From positions 71,657,833 through 71,721,832 of the forward strand of contig CM053141.1 of assembly GCA_028571685.1 (NCBI GenBank): 64,000 nucleotides of DNA, read 5' to 3'. Every line of letters begins with the position of its first letter. The stretch's first letter is position 1. Position numbers and translations under genes: made by a program. The stretch is from Heterohyrax brucei (lineage: Eukaryota > Chordata > Mammalia > Hyracoidea > Procaviidae). Positions 1-10,804 of the stretch are shown piece after piece. Under the pieces are notes generated by a model that did no database searches, had not been told where the DNA came from, and saw nothing but the letters and a program-made list of their open reading frames with translations.

Positions 1-158
1 TTCAAAACCACTTCTACATTTTAGGTATTCATTAGAGAAGCACTCCATTCTCTCATATCCTGGCTGAAAGCAGGGAATAGCAGAAAGATGGTTCACTTGT
101 GTTTTACTTACTATGCAAAGACATTTGACTGCGTGGATCATAACAAATTATAGATAAC
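1..158 (+). mobile_element. RTE/BovB-type LINE fragment, reverse transcriptase region
   Basis: The stretch around 110-152 reads as a degraded reverse transcriptase block with an FDCVDH-like motif. It closely matches the RTE copy near 40300-40375 in this window. The element is cut at about 158 by an L1 and resumes at 1332. The frame is broken and no protein is expected. Confidence 0.8.
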
Positions 159-1331
159 TTTTTATTATTATGATTGAATGAAAATGTACATTCCATATAA
201 ATTTGCATGCTCACTTATATGCAGCTTCTACTGCTCTCCCTGCCTGGTGACAGCACACTCTTCCTCTCTGCTCCATACATGTCCTATCCTTCCAACAGTC
301 TCCTATCCCCTCCTCTACACCTACTCCCCTTCCTCTAGTATGAGGTCAGCAGGACAACATCCTATAAATGCCTAGAACCATGAAGTGCCCACAAAATATG
401 GTCACACTGCATCGCAAAGTCCAATCCATTCCTGCCCAAAGAGTTGACCTTCATTATGATTTATGGACAGGGACAGATTAGGGCCAGGGGCCATGCTCTC
501 AGGGGAACCCCAAAGCCCCTGGACGATCAATTGTTGTCTTTTAGTGGAGATCTCAGGATGCACCCCTTTTTATTCTTGTGTTGCCAGTCAGACTCAATTT
601 TGTGAGCTTCATGGTGGCTATCACTGGTGGTGGCTGGGCACCATCTGGTTCTTCTGGTCACGAGTCGATGTAGACACCCACTCACGTTGTTCTCTCTGTC
701 TTCTGGGTTCTCTTTCCCCCATGTCATTATGGACCTCGATGATCACCTGTTCCTACTGAGTTGGGACCATTTGCTGTACCCTCTAATGGCAGTTTGGCAG
801 CTTTTAAGACCCTAGATACCACTCACCAATGTGGGGTGTGGAGAGTCCTCATTAGCAAAATGTTAGTTGTGTCAATTGGCCTTGATTTGCCCTAAAAGCA
901 TGGTCCCTGGCCTCCTGCCCCAGCTACTCTGTCCTTACAATATTGGGTTAAGATGGAAGGAGTACTCAAGTTGTGTTGAAGTACAGTTAATATTGATCTT
1001 CTTACTAATGTGTGCTGTCACTGATTTCACCCAACCAAATTTCTAACAATTATCTAATCTAAACCCTCCCCGCTTCACCCTCCCGCTTTCCCCACCCTTG
1101 CAGCCATCCAAGAGTCTTCTATGCATGAGTCTGATTTTAAGTTCTCATTGTAGGGGTCTCATACAATATTTGTCCTTCTGTCACTGACTACTTTCACTCA
1201 ATGTAACATCTTCCAGTTGAAACCAGGTTAAGAGATGTTTCCTGAAATCATCATTGTTCTTTATCATTTCATAGTGTTCCATTGAGTATATGTGCCATAG
1301 TTTGCCTGTCCATTTCTCTGTTGTTGGGCAT
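159..1331 (-). mobile_element. 5'-truncated L1 (3'UTR and ORF2 end) inserted in RTE
   Basis: The T-rich left end and the following roughly 1 kb match the L1 3'UTR seen again at 7446, 9164, 32823 and 45001. The right part is the reverse complement of the ORF2 C-terminus. Both junctions carry GATAAC (153-158 and 1332-1337), a short target-site duplication in the surrounding RTE. No intact ORF remains. Confidence 0.88.
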
Positions 1332-2290
1332 GATAACATTCTGAAGAATAGGAATGTGAGAATACTTATTTGGGTCCATAAGGAACCTGTACATAGATCA
1401 AGAGACAGTTGTTCGAATAGAACAAAGAGATGCTACATGGTTTAATGTCGGGAAAGGTGTGTGTCAAGGTTGTATCCTTTTACCATACCTGTTCAGTCTG
1501 TATGCTGAACAATAACCCAAGAAGCTGCGCTATGTGAAGAAGTGGGCATCAGGATTAGGAGAATCAACAACCTGCGTAATGCAGATTACATAACATTGCT
1601 TGCCAAAAGTGAAAAAGACTTGAAGCACTTACTAATGAAGTTCAAAAACCGCAGTCTTCAGTATGAATAACATCTCAACAAAAAGAAAACAAAAATACAA
1701 CTGGACCAATAAGCAACCTCTTAAGAAATGGAGAAAAGATTGAAATCACTTATTTCATTTAACTTGGGTCCATCACCAACTCTCATGGAAGCATCAGTTG
1801 AGAAATCAATCATTGTATTACACTGGGCAAATGTGCTGCAAAAGACCTCTTTAAAGTCTTAAAGAGTCTAAAACTCAAAATGTTACCTTGAAGAATGAGG
1901 TACAACTGACCCAGGTCATAGTGTTTTCAATTGCCTCATATCTTTGTGAAAGCTGGACAGTGATTAAGGAAGAATAAGGAAGAACTGACACCTTTGAATT
2001 GTGATGTTGGAGAAGGGTACTGAATATGCCATGGGCTACCAAAAGGAGGAAGAAATCTGCCTTGGAAGAAGGACAGCCAGAATGTTCCTTAAAAGCAAAG
2101 AAGGTGAGACTATGTTTCACATACTTTGGATGTACTGGGAGGTGTTAGTTTCTGGAAAACATCATGCTTGGCAATGTAGAGGATCAAGGAAAAAGAGGAA
2201 GATCCTCAAGGAGATGGATTGCCACGCTATTCAGCAATGGGCTCACACATAGGAAAGACTGTGAGGGTGACACTAGACAAGGCAGGGTTT
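1332..2290 (+). mobile_element. RTE/BovB-type LINE, C-terminal RT and 3' region
   Basis: Continuation of the RTE at 1-158. It aligns by eye, block after block, with 40370-41290: the segment after the RT motif, the region of the CESW-like motif near 1950 and the downstream basic C-terminal segment. It carries many stops and indels. The normal RTE terminal tail is missing after about 2290, so the 3' end is deleted or diverged. Confidence 0.8.
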
Positions 2291-2557
2291 CCAGTATCAT
2301 TTCTTTTAGGTATGTACCTAAAATCACACCATATCGTTTTTTTAAATTTAATTTTTCTTTTTTTATAATATTCTTTAAAGATGACATAGAACAGATTAAA
2401 ATATATTTCATTTTTTCACAAAGAACAGTGAAGGAAATGGACTAAATCATACATTCAGTCATACAAAAAGTTAATGGAAGGTGACTATAAAGGGATGGCA
2501 AGAAGGAGTTCTTTGATGGAGCAGTTCTCTGTCTTGACTGTGGTGGTGGTTATAAAA
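2291..2557. other. AT-rich spacer, nothing recognised
   Basis: A/T-rich DNA with a T-rich patch at 2337-2375. No ORF, repeat or RNA structure was recognised. It may be decayed 3' sequence of the preceding RTE. Confidence 0.4.
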
Positions 2558-2562
2558 GTCTG

Positions 2563-2625
2563 TGTTGTTAGGTGCTATCAAGTCAGTTCCAATTCATAGT
2601 GATCCTACCTATTTGTAGAGGATAC
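2563..2625 (-). mobile_element. RTE/SINE shared 3'-tail fragment
   Basis: A short stretch with the antisense form of the tail common to RTE and the SINEs (TTGTTAGGTGCTATCAAGTC). It is too short to decide between RTE and SINE, although the TTGTTAGGTGC start favours RTE. Confidence 0.6.
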
Positions 2626-2660
2626 ACCTGAACTGGTGACATACATGTGTGGATGTATAC

Positions 2661-2687
2661 GTGTGTGTGTGTGTGTGTGTGTGTGTG
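2661..2687. repeat. (GT)n microsatellite
   Basis: About 13 uninterrupted GT units, followed by a looser TGTATATATG-type tract. Confidence 0.97.
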
Positions 2688-2734
2688 ATGTGTATATATG
2701 TATACACCTACACATAAACACATAACAGGGAATA

Positions 2735-3070
2735 AATTTCTGTCCACACTACAATATGAATGGAACTTGAAAACATGCTGAGTGAAATAAGTAATGAAAG
2801 GACAAATATCATATGATTCACTTACATGAAATGTCTACAATAGTTAAATGCAGATAAACTGGATTTATTAGTGGTTACTAGAGGAGGAGAGAGAAAACAA
2901 TATTGCTTTAAAAGAAACTTGGTTTCTTTTAAATGTGACAGAAAAATTTTGAAATGGGTAATGGTGATGGGCATAATGGGTGTCACTGAATTGTACATGT
3001 AAATAATGTTGAAATGGCAAGTGTTCTGCTACATATATATTTACCACAATAATAAGCATAACATAATAAA
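2735..3070 (+). mobile_element. Old L1 (L1M-type) 3' end
   Basis: It shows the conserved order of mammalian L1M 3' ends: a segment like AAAACATGCTGAGTGAAA, then ATATGATTC, a stretch ending near TTAGTGGTTAC, then CACTGAATTGTACA and an A-rich end. Similar ends appear at 14570-14906, 20460-20790 and 60300-60630. It is non-coding. Confidence 0.8.
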
Positions 3071-4235
3071 TAATACAGTATAGGTACTATATCATGATAT
3101 GATATACAATAGCTCAAATTTCTGTTACTATTCTTGCATGCTGGCTAATACTTTGACAGCTCTAAAGCCCAACTATTTGCAGGTGAGGGCGACAAGACTG
3201 TAGTGGGCTGATAAGACACTGTGGTCAAAACGGCTCTGTTTAGCCCAGATGAGTGAGAATTTTGACCAAACTGTGCTATCCTTTTCCTGTTTAAAGGGCT
3301 AAAATTGATGTTATAACACTACACCTTTATTTTTATATATCTTGGATAGACTAAAAAGCATTCTAGTAGACATTTTCGGATGTTTTCTACCTAAAGATTA
3401 ATAATCAATTGGCTTTTAGAGGAGGAACCTCATCTGTGTAAGTTCCAGGGAGCAGAAAGATAATGTATATGTGTGAAAAGGCAGAAAACTAATAACAGGA
3501 ACCTGTGTTACATTAAGGAATTCAAATTCTAGCAGTATTCAGTTGGTCAGATAAGATGCATAAAGCAGTCTCATTCAGTGTGCTGGCCACAAGTTTGTAG
3601 ATACTGTCTTTCAGGAAGGGTTTGATAAGCTCCAAGACTTTTGAAATACTTAGTCATGGGGAAGGGATGATGTTCCATAAGGGGAGTTTCCTCCTAACCA
3701 GTTAAATCTGCCTCCTGCCTGTTACTGGGCGGAACTCAAGCGGTATTGCAGTGATAGGAGGAGGAGGAAGCAATCAAGCCAAAACAGAAGAAACACTCAG
3801 TAAAAGAGGAAGGAGAAAAAGGTACATTTTAAACTTCAGTTAGACCCTTTCTGGATCTTGTCATCCTCTTAGCTTTAGAAACAGACTTGAAATGATTACT
3901 TCTTCCATGGTTTCTATTCTCCTCTCTGCAAAAATGCTCTTCCTGATGAAGCTGGCCAGACTTTCTTGCAGGGTAGCCCATAGTGTTGAAAAGACTCATT
4001 ACGAAGGGCAAATCTTTTGTGAGCAAGATGCTTTTACTCAGACTGCGATTAATTCTCTAATAGGTAGGCTGCACCAAGTCTGAAAGGTTACATCTATAGG
4101 AGGGTCTTGCTGCCAGTAGGTTCTTCCAAGCTGGGTAGTGAGGCAAGTAGACACCCTGAGAAAGATTCCTCTTCTCCCTTTTATCAAAGCAGGACAACAA
4201 TGCTTGCTACGCAGAGTCACTACTGTCTCCCTAAA
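3071..4235. other. Unrecognised non-repetitive stretch
   Basis: No convincing exon or known repeat was seen. Short ORFs at 3829-4083 lie on both strands and have no recognisable motif. A small AGG-rich patch lies near 3760. Confidence 0.4.
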
Positions 4236-4239
4236 ACAA

Positions 4240-4440
4240 CCAGCAGTAAAACTGGCTGCTGTTGAATCAACTTTGACTGATAGTTACCTTGTGTGTGTCA
4301 GAATAGAACTGCAGTTTATAGGGTTTTAATAGCTGAGTTTTCAGAAACAGGTTGCCAGGCCTTTCTTCCAAGTTACCTCTGGGTGGACTTGAACCTCCAA
4401 CTTTTCACTTAGTAGCCTATCACACTGTTTGCCCCACTGA
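4240..4440 (-). mobile_element. AfroSINE-type SINE, long body variant, old
   Basis: Antisense SINE: the tail-derived segment comes first (TTGAATCAACTTTGACTGAT), then the body with GTTGCCAGGCCTTTCTTCC, then the reversed tRNA-like head with GAACCTCCAAC and a T-rich run. It shares the long body with 16034-16225, 22765-22960 and 37047-37216. Confidence 0.8.
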
Positions 4441-4546
4441 GGATCTCTAGTCTGTCTTAAAGCATTGATTAGATCTTTTTAGGTGAGGAGACATACACAT
4501 ATGACTCAATTTCACTTTTTTAGTTCCTTTTTTTTTAGTAGTTTTG

Positions 4547-4625
4547 TACTCTGGGGGTCAGTACTACCCTGGCCCCTAGGGTCACCATGAGTCAGATCTG
4601 ACTCAATGGCATTTGGCTTGGCTGG
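4547..4625 (+). mobile_element. 5'-truncated SINE, GGGGCC body variant
   Basis: It contains TACTCTGGGGGTCAG, CCTGGCCCCTAGGGTC and a tail with GAGTCAGATCTGACTC and CTTGGCTTGG. The tRNA-like head is missing. The same body type occurs at 14919-14985 and 55354-55472. Confidence 0.85.
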
Positions 4626-5300
4626 TGTTCATTTCTAAAGAAAAAAAAAAAAAAATCATGGTATGTCATGATTTACTTTTTCTAGGAAGTTTTCCAAAGA
4701 ACAAAGGACAATTTATTAAGTTTTAAAAAATACAATAAGAGTAGTTTTACCTTGGAATTGCTGTATGAGTCTATTGGGCCCTTTTATAAATGTTAGATTT
4801 TACAATTTTAGTTAACTTATTTTTCCACATCTTGAAACATTTCATTATTTCATCATCCTAGAAAAAATTTTTTCATTATTTATAAATTATTCCCAATTAT
4901 GTTAAAATAGCATGATAGAAGAGCTTAAAAGGACGATGCAGTAGTCAAACATACTATCCTTCAGTGTTTTATTGTGTTACACCAATGTGTTTCATCATTT
5001 TTCAAGAAGTTATAAAGCAGTCTGGAGCTAACATTTTTATAGTTTTTCTTGTCTCGTTTTTACTGAATACAGTTCAGAATCAGTACTCTTTAATTTTCTC
5101 TTAATAATGGCAAATATTAAAAAGTTGGCAGAGGTTTTTCGTAATTATTAGATGGATCAGAATATGAGTGCAAAGAGACAGATAGCAGCACTCTTTAAGA
5201 ATCTAATAATGGTATTGAAACCAATTGTATAATCAAAATCTCAGACTGTGATAATTGAACTGACAATATCCTCAATAGCTTTACTTAACCTCAAAAATTG
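4626..5300. other. AT-rich unrecognised stretch
   Basis: No gene or known repeat was seen. An A-run at 4640-4654 may be an element tail. Confidence 0.4.
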
Positions 5301-5303
5301 ATG

Positions 5304-5328
5304 TGCCAAGTGCCGTCGAGTCGGATCC
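5304..5328 (-). mobile_element. Tiny SINE tail fragment
   Basis: CAAGTGCCGTCGAGTCGG is the antisense SINE tail of the GGGGCC-body variant. Only about 25 bp is present, ending within the GGATCC core. Confidence 0.7.
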
Positions 5329-6225
5329 GGGTAGGAATAATACATTTATAAAAGCAAAAATGAAACATTTTTTTTCTTTTAGTTACTCATGTAACAGAAT
5401 GAACTTTATGCCATATTTTGTGACCATAACATAAGCCTCTCACTTTTTAGTAAAAGTATGCATGACAGTTTTCTTTTATTATTTTTAATGATGTATACTT
5501 AGCTTTATGACATGAAGAATCCGTGATGTACATGGGTAGCTCGACTTCAATTAGTTTCCTTAGCATAAGTGCCTCCCCTTTAAGAACTACAACCTCTAAA
5601 CCATGAGATACAAAAGTTCTAGAAATGGGAAGCAGAAATCTGTGCATTAGATATAATAACAAAGCGAGTCACTTCTACTTCCGTTCCTTAATTCTGAAAA
5701 AAGCACAATATATTGGTCATGAATTCCAAGTACAGGCTGTATTCTGTAAAATCAAATCCCAACCTTTCAGGGTGTTGTCTTCCCACTGGCATTGTAACTG
5801 GGTCTTCAGTTGGCTATTTTGCTCTAGCCAAAAGAAACCATCATTGTACCTCTTTGGCTGTGAGGTAATTCCCACTGTTAGTGGGATGTCACAAAATTGA
5901 ATAAAATATTCTTGAAGTCCACAGTGGATAGGGATGACAGAATATTGTAAATTGGACGGCAATATCCACATTTAGAATGTATGTCTGTACCACTGAGGAC
6001 AAATTTTTGCCCCTTCCACTTTGGAAGTGGTCCAGTGAAATCAATGTTTCACCAAGTGACTGGCTTGTTACCCAGAGAATGGTGTCATATCAGATGTTTG
6101 ATATCAGTCTTTGCTATTCTTGTAAATCCTAACCCCTATACCTGTGGTTATGATCACGTTTGGGAAGGCTTTTTGTTTTCATGCTAATGAGACAGTGTCA
6201 GTCTAGGGTGTGTCTTAAGTCAGTC
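5329..6225. other. Unrecognised stretch
   Basis: ORFs of 68-91 codons on both strands at 5447-6187 overlap each other and show no domain. No repeat was recognised. Confidence 0.4.
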
Positions 6226-6229
6226 TTCT

Positions 6230-6508
6230 CTGAGATGTAAAAGAGACTGAACAACTAAGCAAGCAAGCAAGCAGAAACAGGGAAATACAGATGCCAAGCC
6301 ATGCAGAGATCTTAAGGAACCAAGAGATAGAAAGTTCAAGAGACAAGGACCGTCCACCAGTAGTGACAGAAAGAGAAAGAATTCCTCTAGAGCCAACACC
6401 CCAATTTTAGGTTTCTTCTCTCTTAAAATGTGAGAAAATAAAATTCTGCTTGTAAAAGCCACCTAGTTGTGATTATTTCTGTTACAGCAGCACTAGACAA
6501 CTGAGGCA
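6230..6508 (+). mobile_element. Partial MaLR-type LTR (3' half)
   Basis: The right end (AATAAAATTCTGCTTGT, then AAGCCACCTAGTTGTG, GCAGCACTAGACAACTGA and a terminal CA) matches the end of the complete LTR at 14002-14484. It includes an AATAAA poly(A) signal. The 5' half, including the TG start, is missing. Confidence 0.75.
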
Positions 6509-6644
6509 GATGATTAGGCACTCAGCAGCAGCAGTAACAGATCAGTCTTGGTGAGGAAACTCCCCAATTCCTTGACAGTCCTCCTTTCAAAAGGTGGTAC
6601 TTAATACTATAACCTTGAATGTGGGATGGATGTAATAATTTAAA

Positions 6645-6692
6645 TCTGGGTTGCTGTAAGTCAGAATTGACTCAGCAGCACTGGCTTTGGTT
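6645..6692 (+). mobile_element. SINE tail fragment
   Basis: GCTGTAAGTCAGAATTGACT followed by CAGCAGCACTGGCTTTGGTTT is the sense 3' end of the SINE. The head and body are absent. Confidence 0.7.
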
Positions 6693-7242
6693 TAGTTTTC
6701 TGGTTAGAAAACAGAATATGGTAGAAGTCATGCTGTCTAACTTCCAAGGGTAGGTCATAATAAAACAGGACTCACATGCTTTGAAGGCAGGAGGGAGTCA
6801 CTGTGAGGTGAGGGCGCTCGAACAGTCTTTGGGGATGTGTACATGGGAAGAACCAAAGCCTGCTACCAGCAGTGAGTACGAACTTGCCAATCACATGAGT
6901 CACATACAGTGGAAGGAGATCCTCCCGCCCCTACAAGCCTTCGGATGACTGTGACTACATGACAGACTCTAAGCCACAAATATCAATGCAAGACATTCCC
7001 GAATCATAGCCAAAAGAACTCTTTAAATGTATTCTCTGCTCTGCAAGCCAAGTTCTCTTTTTACATATCATTGTAGATTTTAACAAGAGAACAATGGGGC
7101 ACTAGTCTTCCTTGCTGTCTTATTTTGCGTTGCTTGAAAGCTAGGGGGAGATGTGTTTTTTTGTTTGTTTTATTACACTATGTATACATATGGGATCTCA
7201 GTGAAATACATAAAACTAATACTTTTTTACACATGATCTTTT
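6693..7242. other. Unrecognised stretch
   Basis: No gene or known repeat was recognised. Base composition is moderately balanced around 6780-6960. Confidence 0.35.
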
Positions 7243-7254
7243 TCAGGTCATATA

Positions 7255-7425
7255 AACCAGAAAACCAAACTCACTGTCGTGGAGTTGTGTCCAACTTATA
7301 GTGACCCTAGAGGTCAAAGTAGAATTGCTCCATAGTGTTTCCAAGGAGTGCCTGGTGGATTTGAACTGCTGACCTTTTGGTTAGCAGATGTAGCACTTAA
7401 CTCACTATGCCACCAGGGTTTCCTG
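7255..7425 (-). mobile_element. Complete AfroSINE-type SINE with perfect TSD
   Basis: Read on the minus strand it has the tRNA-like head (GGAAACCCTGGTGGCATAGT), a short body and an RTE-like tail. A perfect 12-bp target-site duplication, TCAGGTCATATA, flanks it at 7243-7254 and 7426-7437. This is the clearest SINE insertion in the window. Confidence 0.95.
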
Positions 7426-7445
7426 TCAGGTCATATAGGGGCCAT

Positions 7446-9163
7446 TTTATTTTATTTTATTTATTTATTGTGACTAAGTGAAAGTATACAATCCAGTTTA
7501 AATCTTCATGCCCGCCTATGTGCAGCTCCTACTGCTCTCCTTGCCCGGTGACAGCACACTCCTCCTATCTGTTCTATGCGTGTCATATCCTCTTAAAAAT
7601 CTACTGAGTCCTATCCTCCACCCTCTCTGCCCCCCAGTAAGAGGCTAGTAGGACAACATCCTATAGATGCATAGAACCATAAAGTGCATACATGATATGG
7701 TCACTCCGTGTTGCCGAGTCCAGTGCATTCCTGTTTGAAAAGTTGACCTCAGTAACGATTTACAGACAGGAGCAGCATCAGGACTAGCGGCCATGCTCCC
7801 AGAGGAACCCCAAGGCCCTTGCACCATCAACTGTGGTCTTTTAGTGGAGCTCTCAAGGCGCACCCCTTTTTGTTCTCAAGTTGCCAGTGAGACTCAACTT
7901 TATGAGCCCCATCATGGCTATCACTGGTGGTGACTGGGCACCGTCTGGTTCCTCTGGTCACAAGTCGATGTAGCCACCCACTCACATGGGTCTCTCTGTC
8001 TTCTGGGTTCTCTTTTCCACGTGTCGTTTTGGTCCTTGGTGATTATCTATTCCTGCTGAGTTGAGGCCATTTAGTGTACTTCAGATGGCAGCTTGCTAGC
8101 TTTTAAGACCCCCGACTGCACTCACCAAATATAGCGTGAAGACTCCCTTAGCAATAGGTTAGTTATGCCAGTTGGCCTTGCTGTCCCCTGAGAGCATGGT
8201 CCCCGGACCCCCACCCCTGGTACTCTGTCCCTGCAATATTGGATTAAGGTTGGAAGAGTATTCATGTTATGTTGAAGTCCAGTTAAATTGATCTTCTTTC
8301 TAATGTGCGCTGTCACTGCTTTCAGCCAACCAAATTTCTATTAGCTACCTAGTCTATGACCAGTCCTCTCCTTTTCTCCCTCCCCTCCTTTGCAGCCATC
8401 AAAGATTCTTTTCTTCTGTACATGAGTCTATTTTTAAGTCCTTATCATAGGGGTCTCATACCATGTTTGTCTTTGTGCCACTGACTACTTTCACTCAACA
8501 TAATGTCTTCTAACTGAGAAGTTATGAGATGCTTCTTAAAATCATCATTGTTCTTTGTCATTGCATAGTGTTCCATTGGGTATATATACCATAGTTTACC
8601 TATCCATTCCTCTGTTGTTGGACATCTGGGTTGATTCCATTTTTTTGCTATGGTGGACTGTGCTGCAATAAACATTCATGTGCATGTATTTGTTTGTATG
8701 AATGCCCTTGATTCTGTAGGATATATTCCAAGCAGTGGAATTACTGAGTCAAATGGTATATCTATTTCCAGCTTTTTAAGGAAGTGACAGATTGCTTTCC
8801 AAAGGGGTGGTACCATTTTACAATCCCACCAGCAATGTAGGAGAGTTCCAGTTTCTCCACAACCTCTCCAGCATTTGTTGTTTTGTGTTTTTTGGATCAT
8901 GGCCAACCTTGTTGAGGTGAGATGATATCTCATTGTAGTTTTGATTTGAATTTCTTGGATAGCTAATGATTGTGAGTATTTCCACATGTGTCTTTTGGTT
9001 ACTTGGATATCCTCTTCAGGGAAGTGTCTGTCCATCTCCTTCACCCATCCCTTAATTGGATTATTTATCCTCTCTTGTTGATATTTTGTAGTACCTTCTA
9101 GAGTTCAGTTGTCAGTCTGACATACAGTTGCCAGATATTTTTCCCCATTCTGTAGATGGTTTT
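7446..9163 (-). mobile_element. L1 copy A, 3'UTR and ORF2 C-terminus (left part)
   Basis: A T-rich start, then about 1 kb of L1 3'UTR (7446-8444), then reversed ORF2 sequence. The element is interrupted at 9163 by L1 copy B and resumes at 10805. The split is supported by CCATTCTGTAGATGGTTTT at 9145-9163 and a near copy at 10805-10823. The 3'UTR is shared with four other L1 copies in this window. Confidence 0.9.
8445..9044 (-). pseudogene. L1 ORF2 C-terminal remnant with one in-frame stop
   Basis: Minus-strand reading from 9044 to 8445 stays in one frame for about 200 codons, broken only by a TGA at 8676-8678. The remnant ends at the natural ORF2 stop near 8445. It includes a cysteine/histidine cluster (CWRGCGETGTLLHCWWDC, pattern CX3CX7HX4C) typical of the L1 ORF2 C-terminal knuckle. 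The same position in the copy at 37711 reads CGA, so the stop looks like CpG decay of an arginine codon. The endonuclease and RT domains are not present here. No activity is expected. Confidence 0.88.
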
Positions 9164-9798
9164 CTATTTTTTATTTTTTTAGTATTATTATGACTGAATG
9201 AAAATGTACATTCCCATATAAATTTGCATGCCCAACTATATGCAGCTCCCACTGCTCTCCCTGCCCAGTGACAGCATACTCTTCCTCTCTGTTCCTATCC
9301 TCCCAACAATCTCCTATCCCCTCCTCTCCGCCCACTCTCCTTCCTCCAGTAAGAGGTCAACAAGATGACATCCTATAGATGCATAGAACCATAAAGGGCA
9401 CACATGATATTTTCACTCTGCATTACGAAGTCCAATCCATTCCTGTCCAAAGCATTGACCTTCATTATGATTTATGAACCGGGGCAGCATCAGGGCCAGG
9501 GTCCATGATCCCAGGGGAACCCCGAAGTCCATGGGCCATCAATTGTTGTCTTTTAGTGGAGATCTCAGGGTACACCCCTACTTATTCTCATGTTGCCAGT
9601 GAGACTCACCTTTGTGAGCTCCATCACGGCTATCACTGGTTCTGGCTGGACACCATCCATTTCTTCTAGGCACAAGTCGATGTAGGCACCCACTCACGTG
9701 GGTCTCTCTGTCTTCTGGTTTCTCTTTCCCCCATGTCATTTTGGTCCTCGGTGATCATTCGTTCCTACCGAGTTGGAACCATTTGCTGTACCCTCAGA
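9164..9798 (-). mobile_element. L1 copy B, 3'UTR only (left part)
   Basis: A second L1 3'UTR begins with a T-rich tract at 9164 and repeats the order seen at 159-800. It is 5'-truncated within the 3'UTR and inserted in copy A. It is interrupted by an LTR at 9799 and resumes at 10680. Confidence 0.88.
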
Positions 9799-10673
9799 TG
9801 CCAGGAGCCAACCTCAGCAGAGTCCGGGATTCATGAAGGGATGTGTGGCGTCGGTGAAGGAGAAATGATGAGACTGAGAAAACCAGGGATCTGGAGATCG
9901 GCCGCCCATCAGGGTCTGCTTTTCTTTATTTTTTTATATGATCAGTGACATAATTTCACCCTGCCCCCTCGACCACACAAGCTGTTGGCTAACAAGGAAG
10001 TGATACCATGTGGCCTTTTTTCATGTTAATCCTTAGGGTTTTTTAGGTAGTGGCCTGAGGCAAGTGTATTGTGGTTATAATCAACAGTGAAAACAAAGTT
10101 ATGCCTTGAGCTTCAAGGTTAAAAAGTACAGAAGGAGGGGTCTTTATTTTATCTCTTCCTGTGGGGACAGTAAACACTCACTGTCCCTCACCCTATGCCT
10201 TTCTTAAACTGTTCTAAGAAGGGTATTTCTTTAGTATTTACTCATTTGTCATACCAAATATAATAGACTTGGGAGGCTATCCATCTTCCTGATGCAGGGA
10301 ATGGGGTGTCTATATCTAAGAGCTGTGTGGGGGGTTGTCCCTGGGGAGCTTCCCAGGGCCTTTCACATGTGGAGGGGGATGTGCAGTTGGGGGAAGCCAG
10401 CGGGGCTGGGCTGGCCTTGGCATTCCTGGGCTAGGCGTTCCCAGGCTGGGCATTCTGTGTTGGAATTCATTAAGCCGAGGGGGTTGTAAAACCCTTCACT
10501 GATCTTTGTGCCAGGAGATGAGAGGGTATTTTTGAGGAAGGTTTGATTAGGTTGCAAAATATTATCAAGGACAGTACAGCCAAAAATATGTCATGGGTGA
10601 GATGCCTCTGCCCACCGTCACATAGGCTTGTAACTGTGTTCACAGAGGCCTTTGTGGGTGATGGGCCTTGGCA
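9799..10673 (-). mobile_element. ERV solo LTR, 875 bp, 6-bp TSD
   Basis: The segment begins TG and ends CA. It is flanked by a perfect CTCAGA duplication (9793-9798 and 10674-10679) and sits exactly inside a recognisable L1 3'UTR. A 6-bp duplication is typical of class II (ERVK-like) integrations. On the minus strand a TATA-like stretch and AATAAA lie together near 9927-9940, followed by a U5-like end, which suggests minus orientation. A GC-rich block lies at 10320-10460. No internal retroviral genes are present. Confidence 0.78.
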
Positions 10674-10679
10674 CTCAGA

Positions 10680-10804
10680 TATGGCAGCTTGGCAGCTTTT
10701 AAGGCCCCAGGCGCCACTCACCAATGTGGGGTGCAGAGGGCCCTCTTTCCGAAATGCTAGTTATACCAATTGGCCTTGATTTCCCGTGAGAGTTACTCTG
10801 TCCT
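10680..10804 (-). mobile_element. L1 copy B, right part of the 3'UTR
   Basis: GGCAGCTTGGCAGCTTTTAA and the following stretch continue the 3'UTR interrupted at 9798. The copy ends at a truncation point next to the repeated copy-A target sequence at 10805. Confidence 0.88.
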
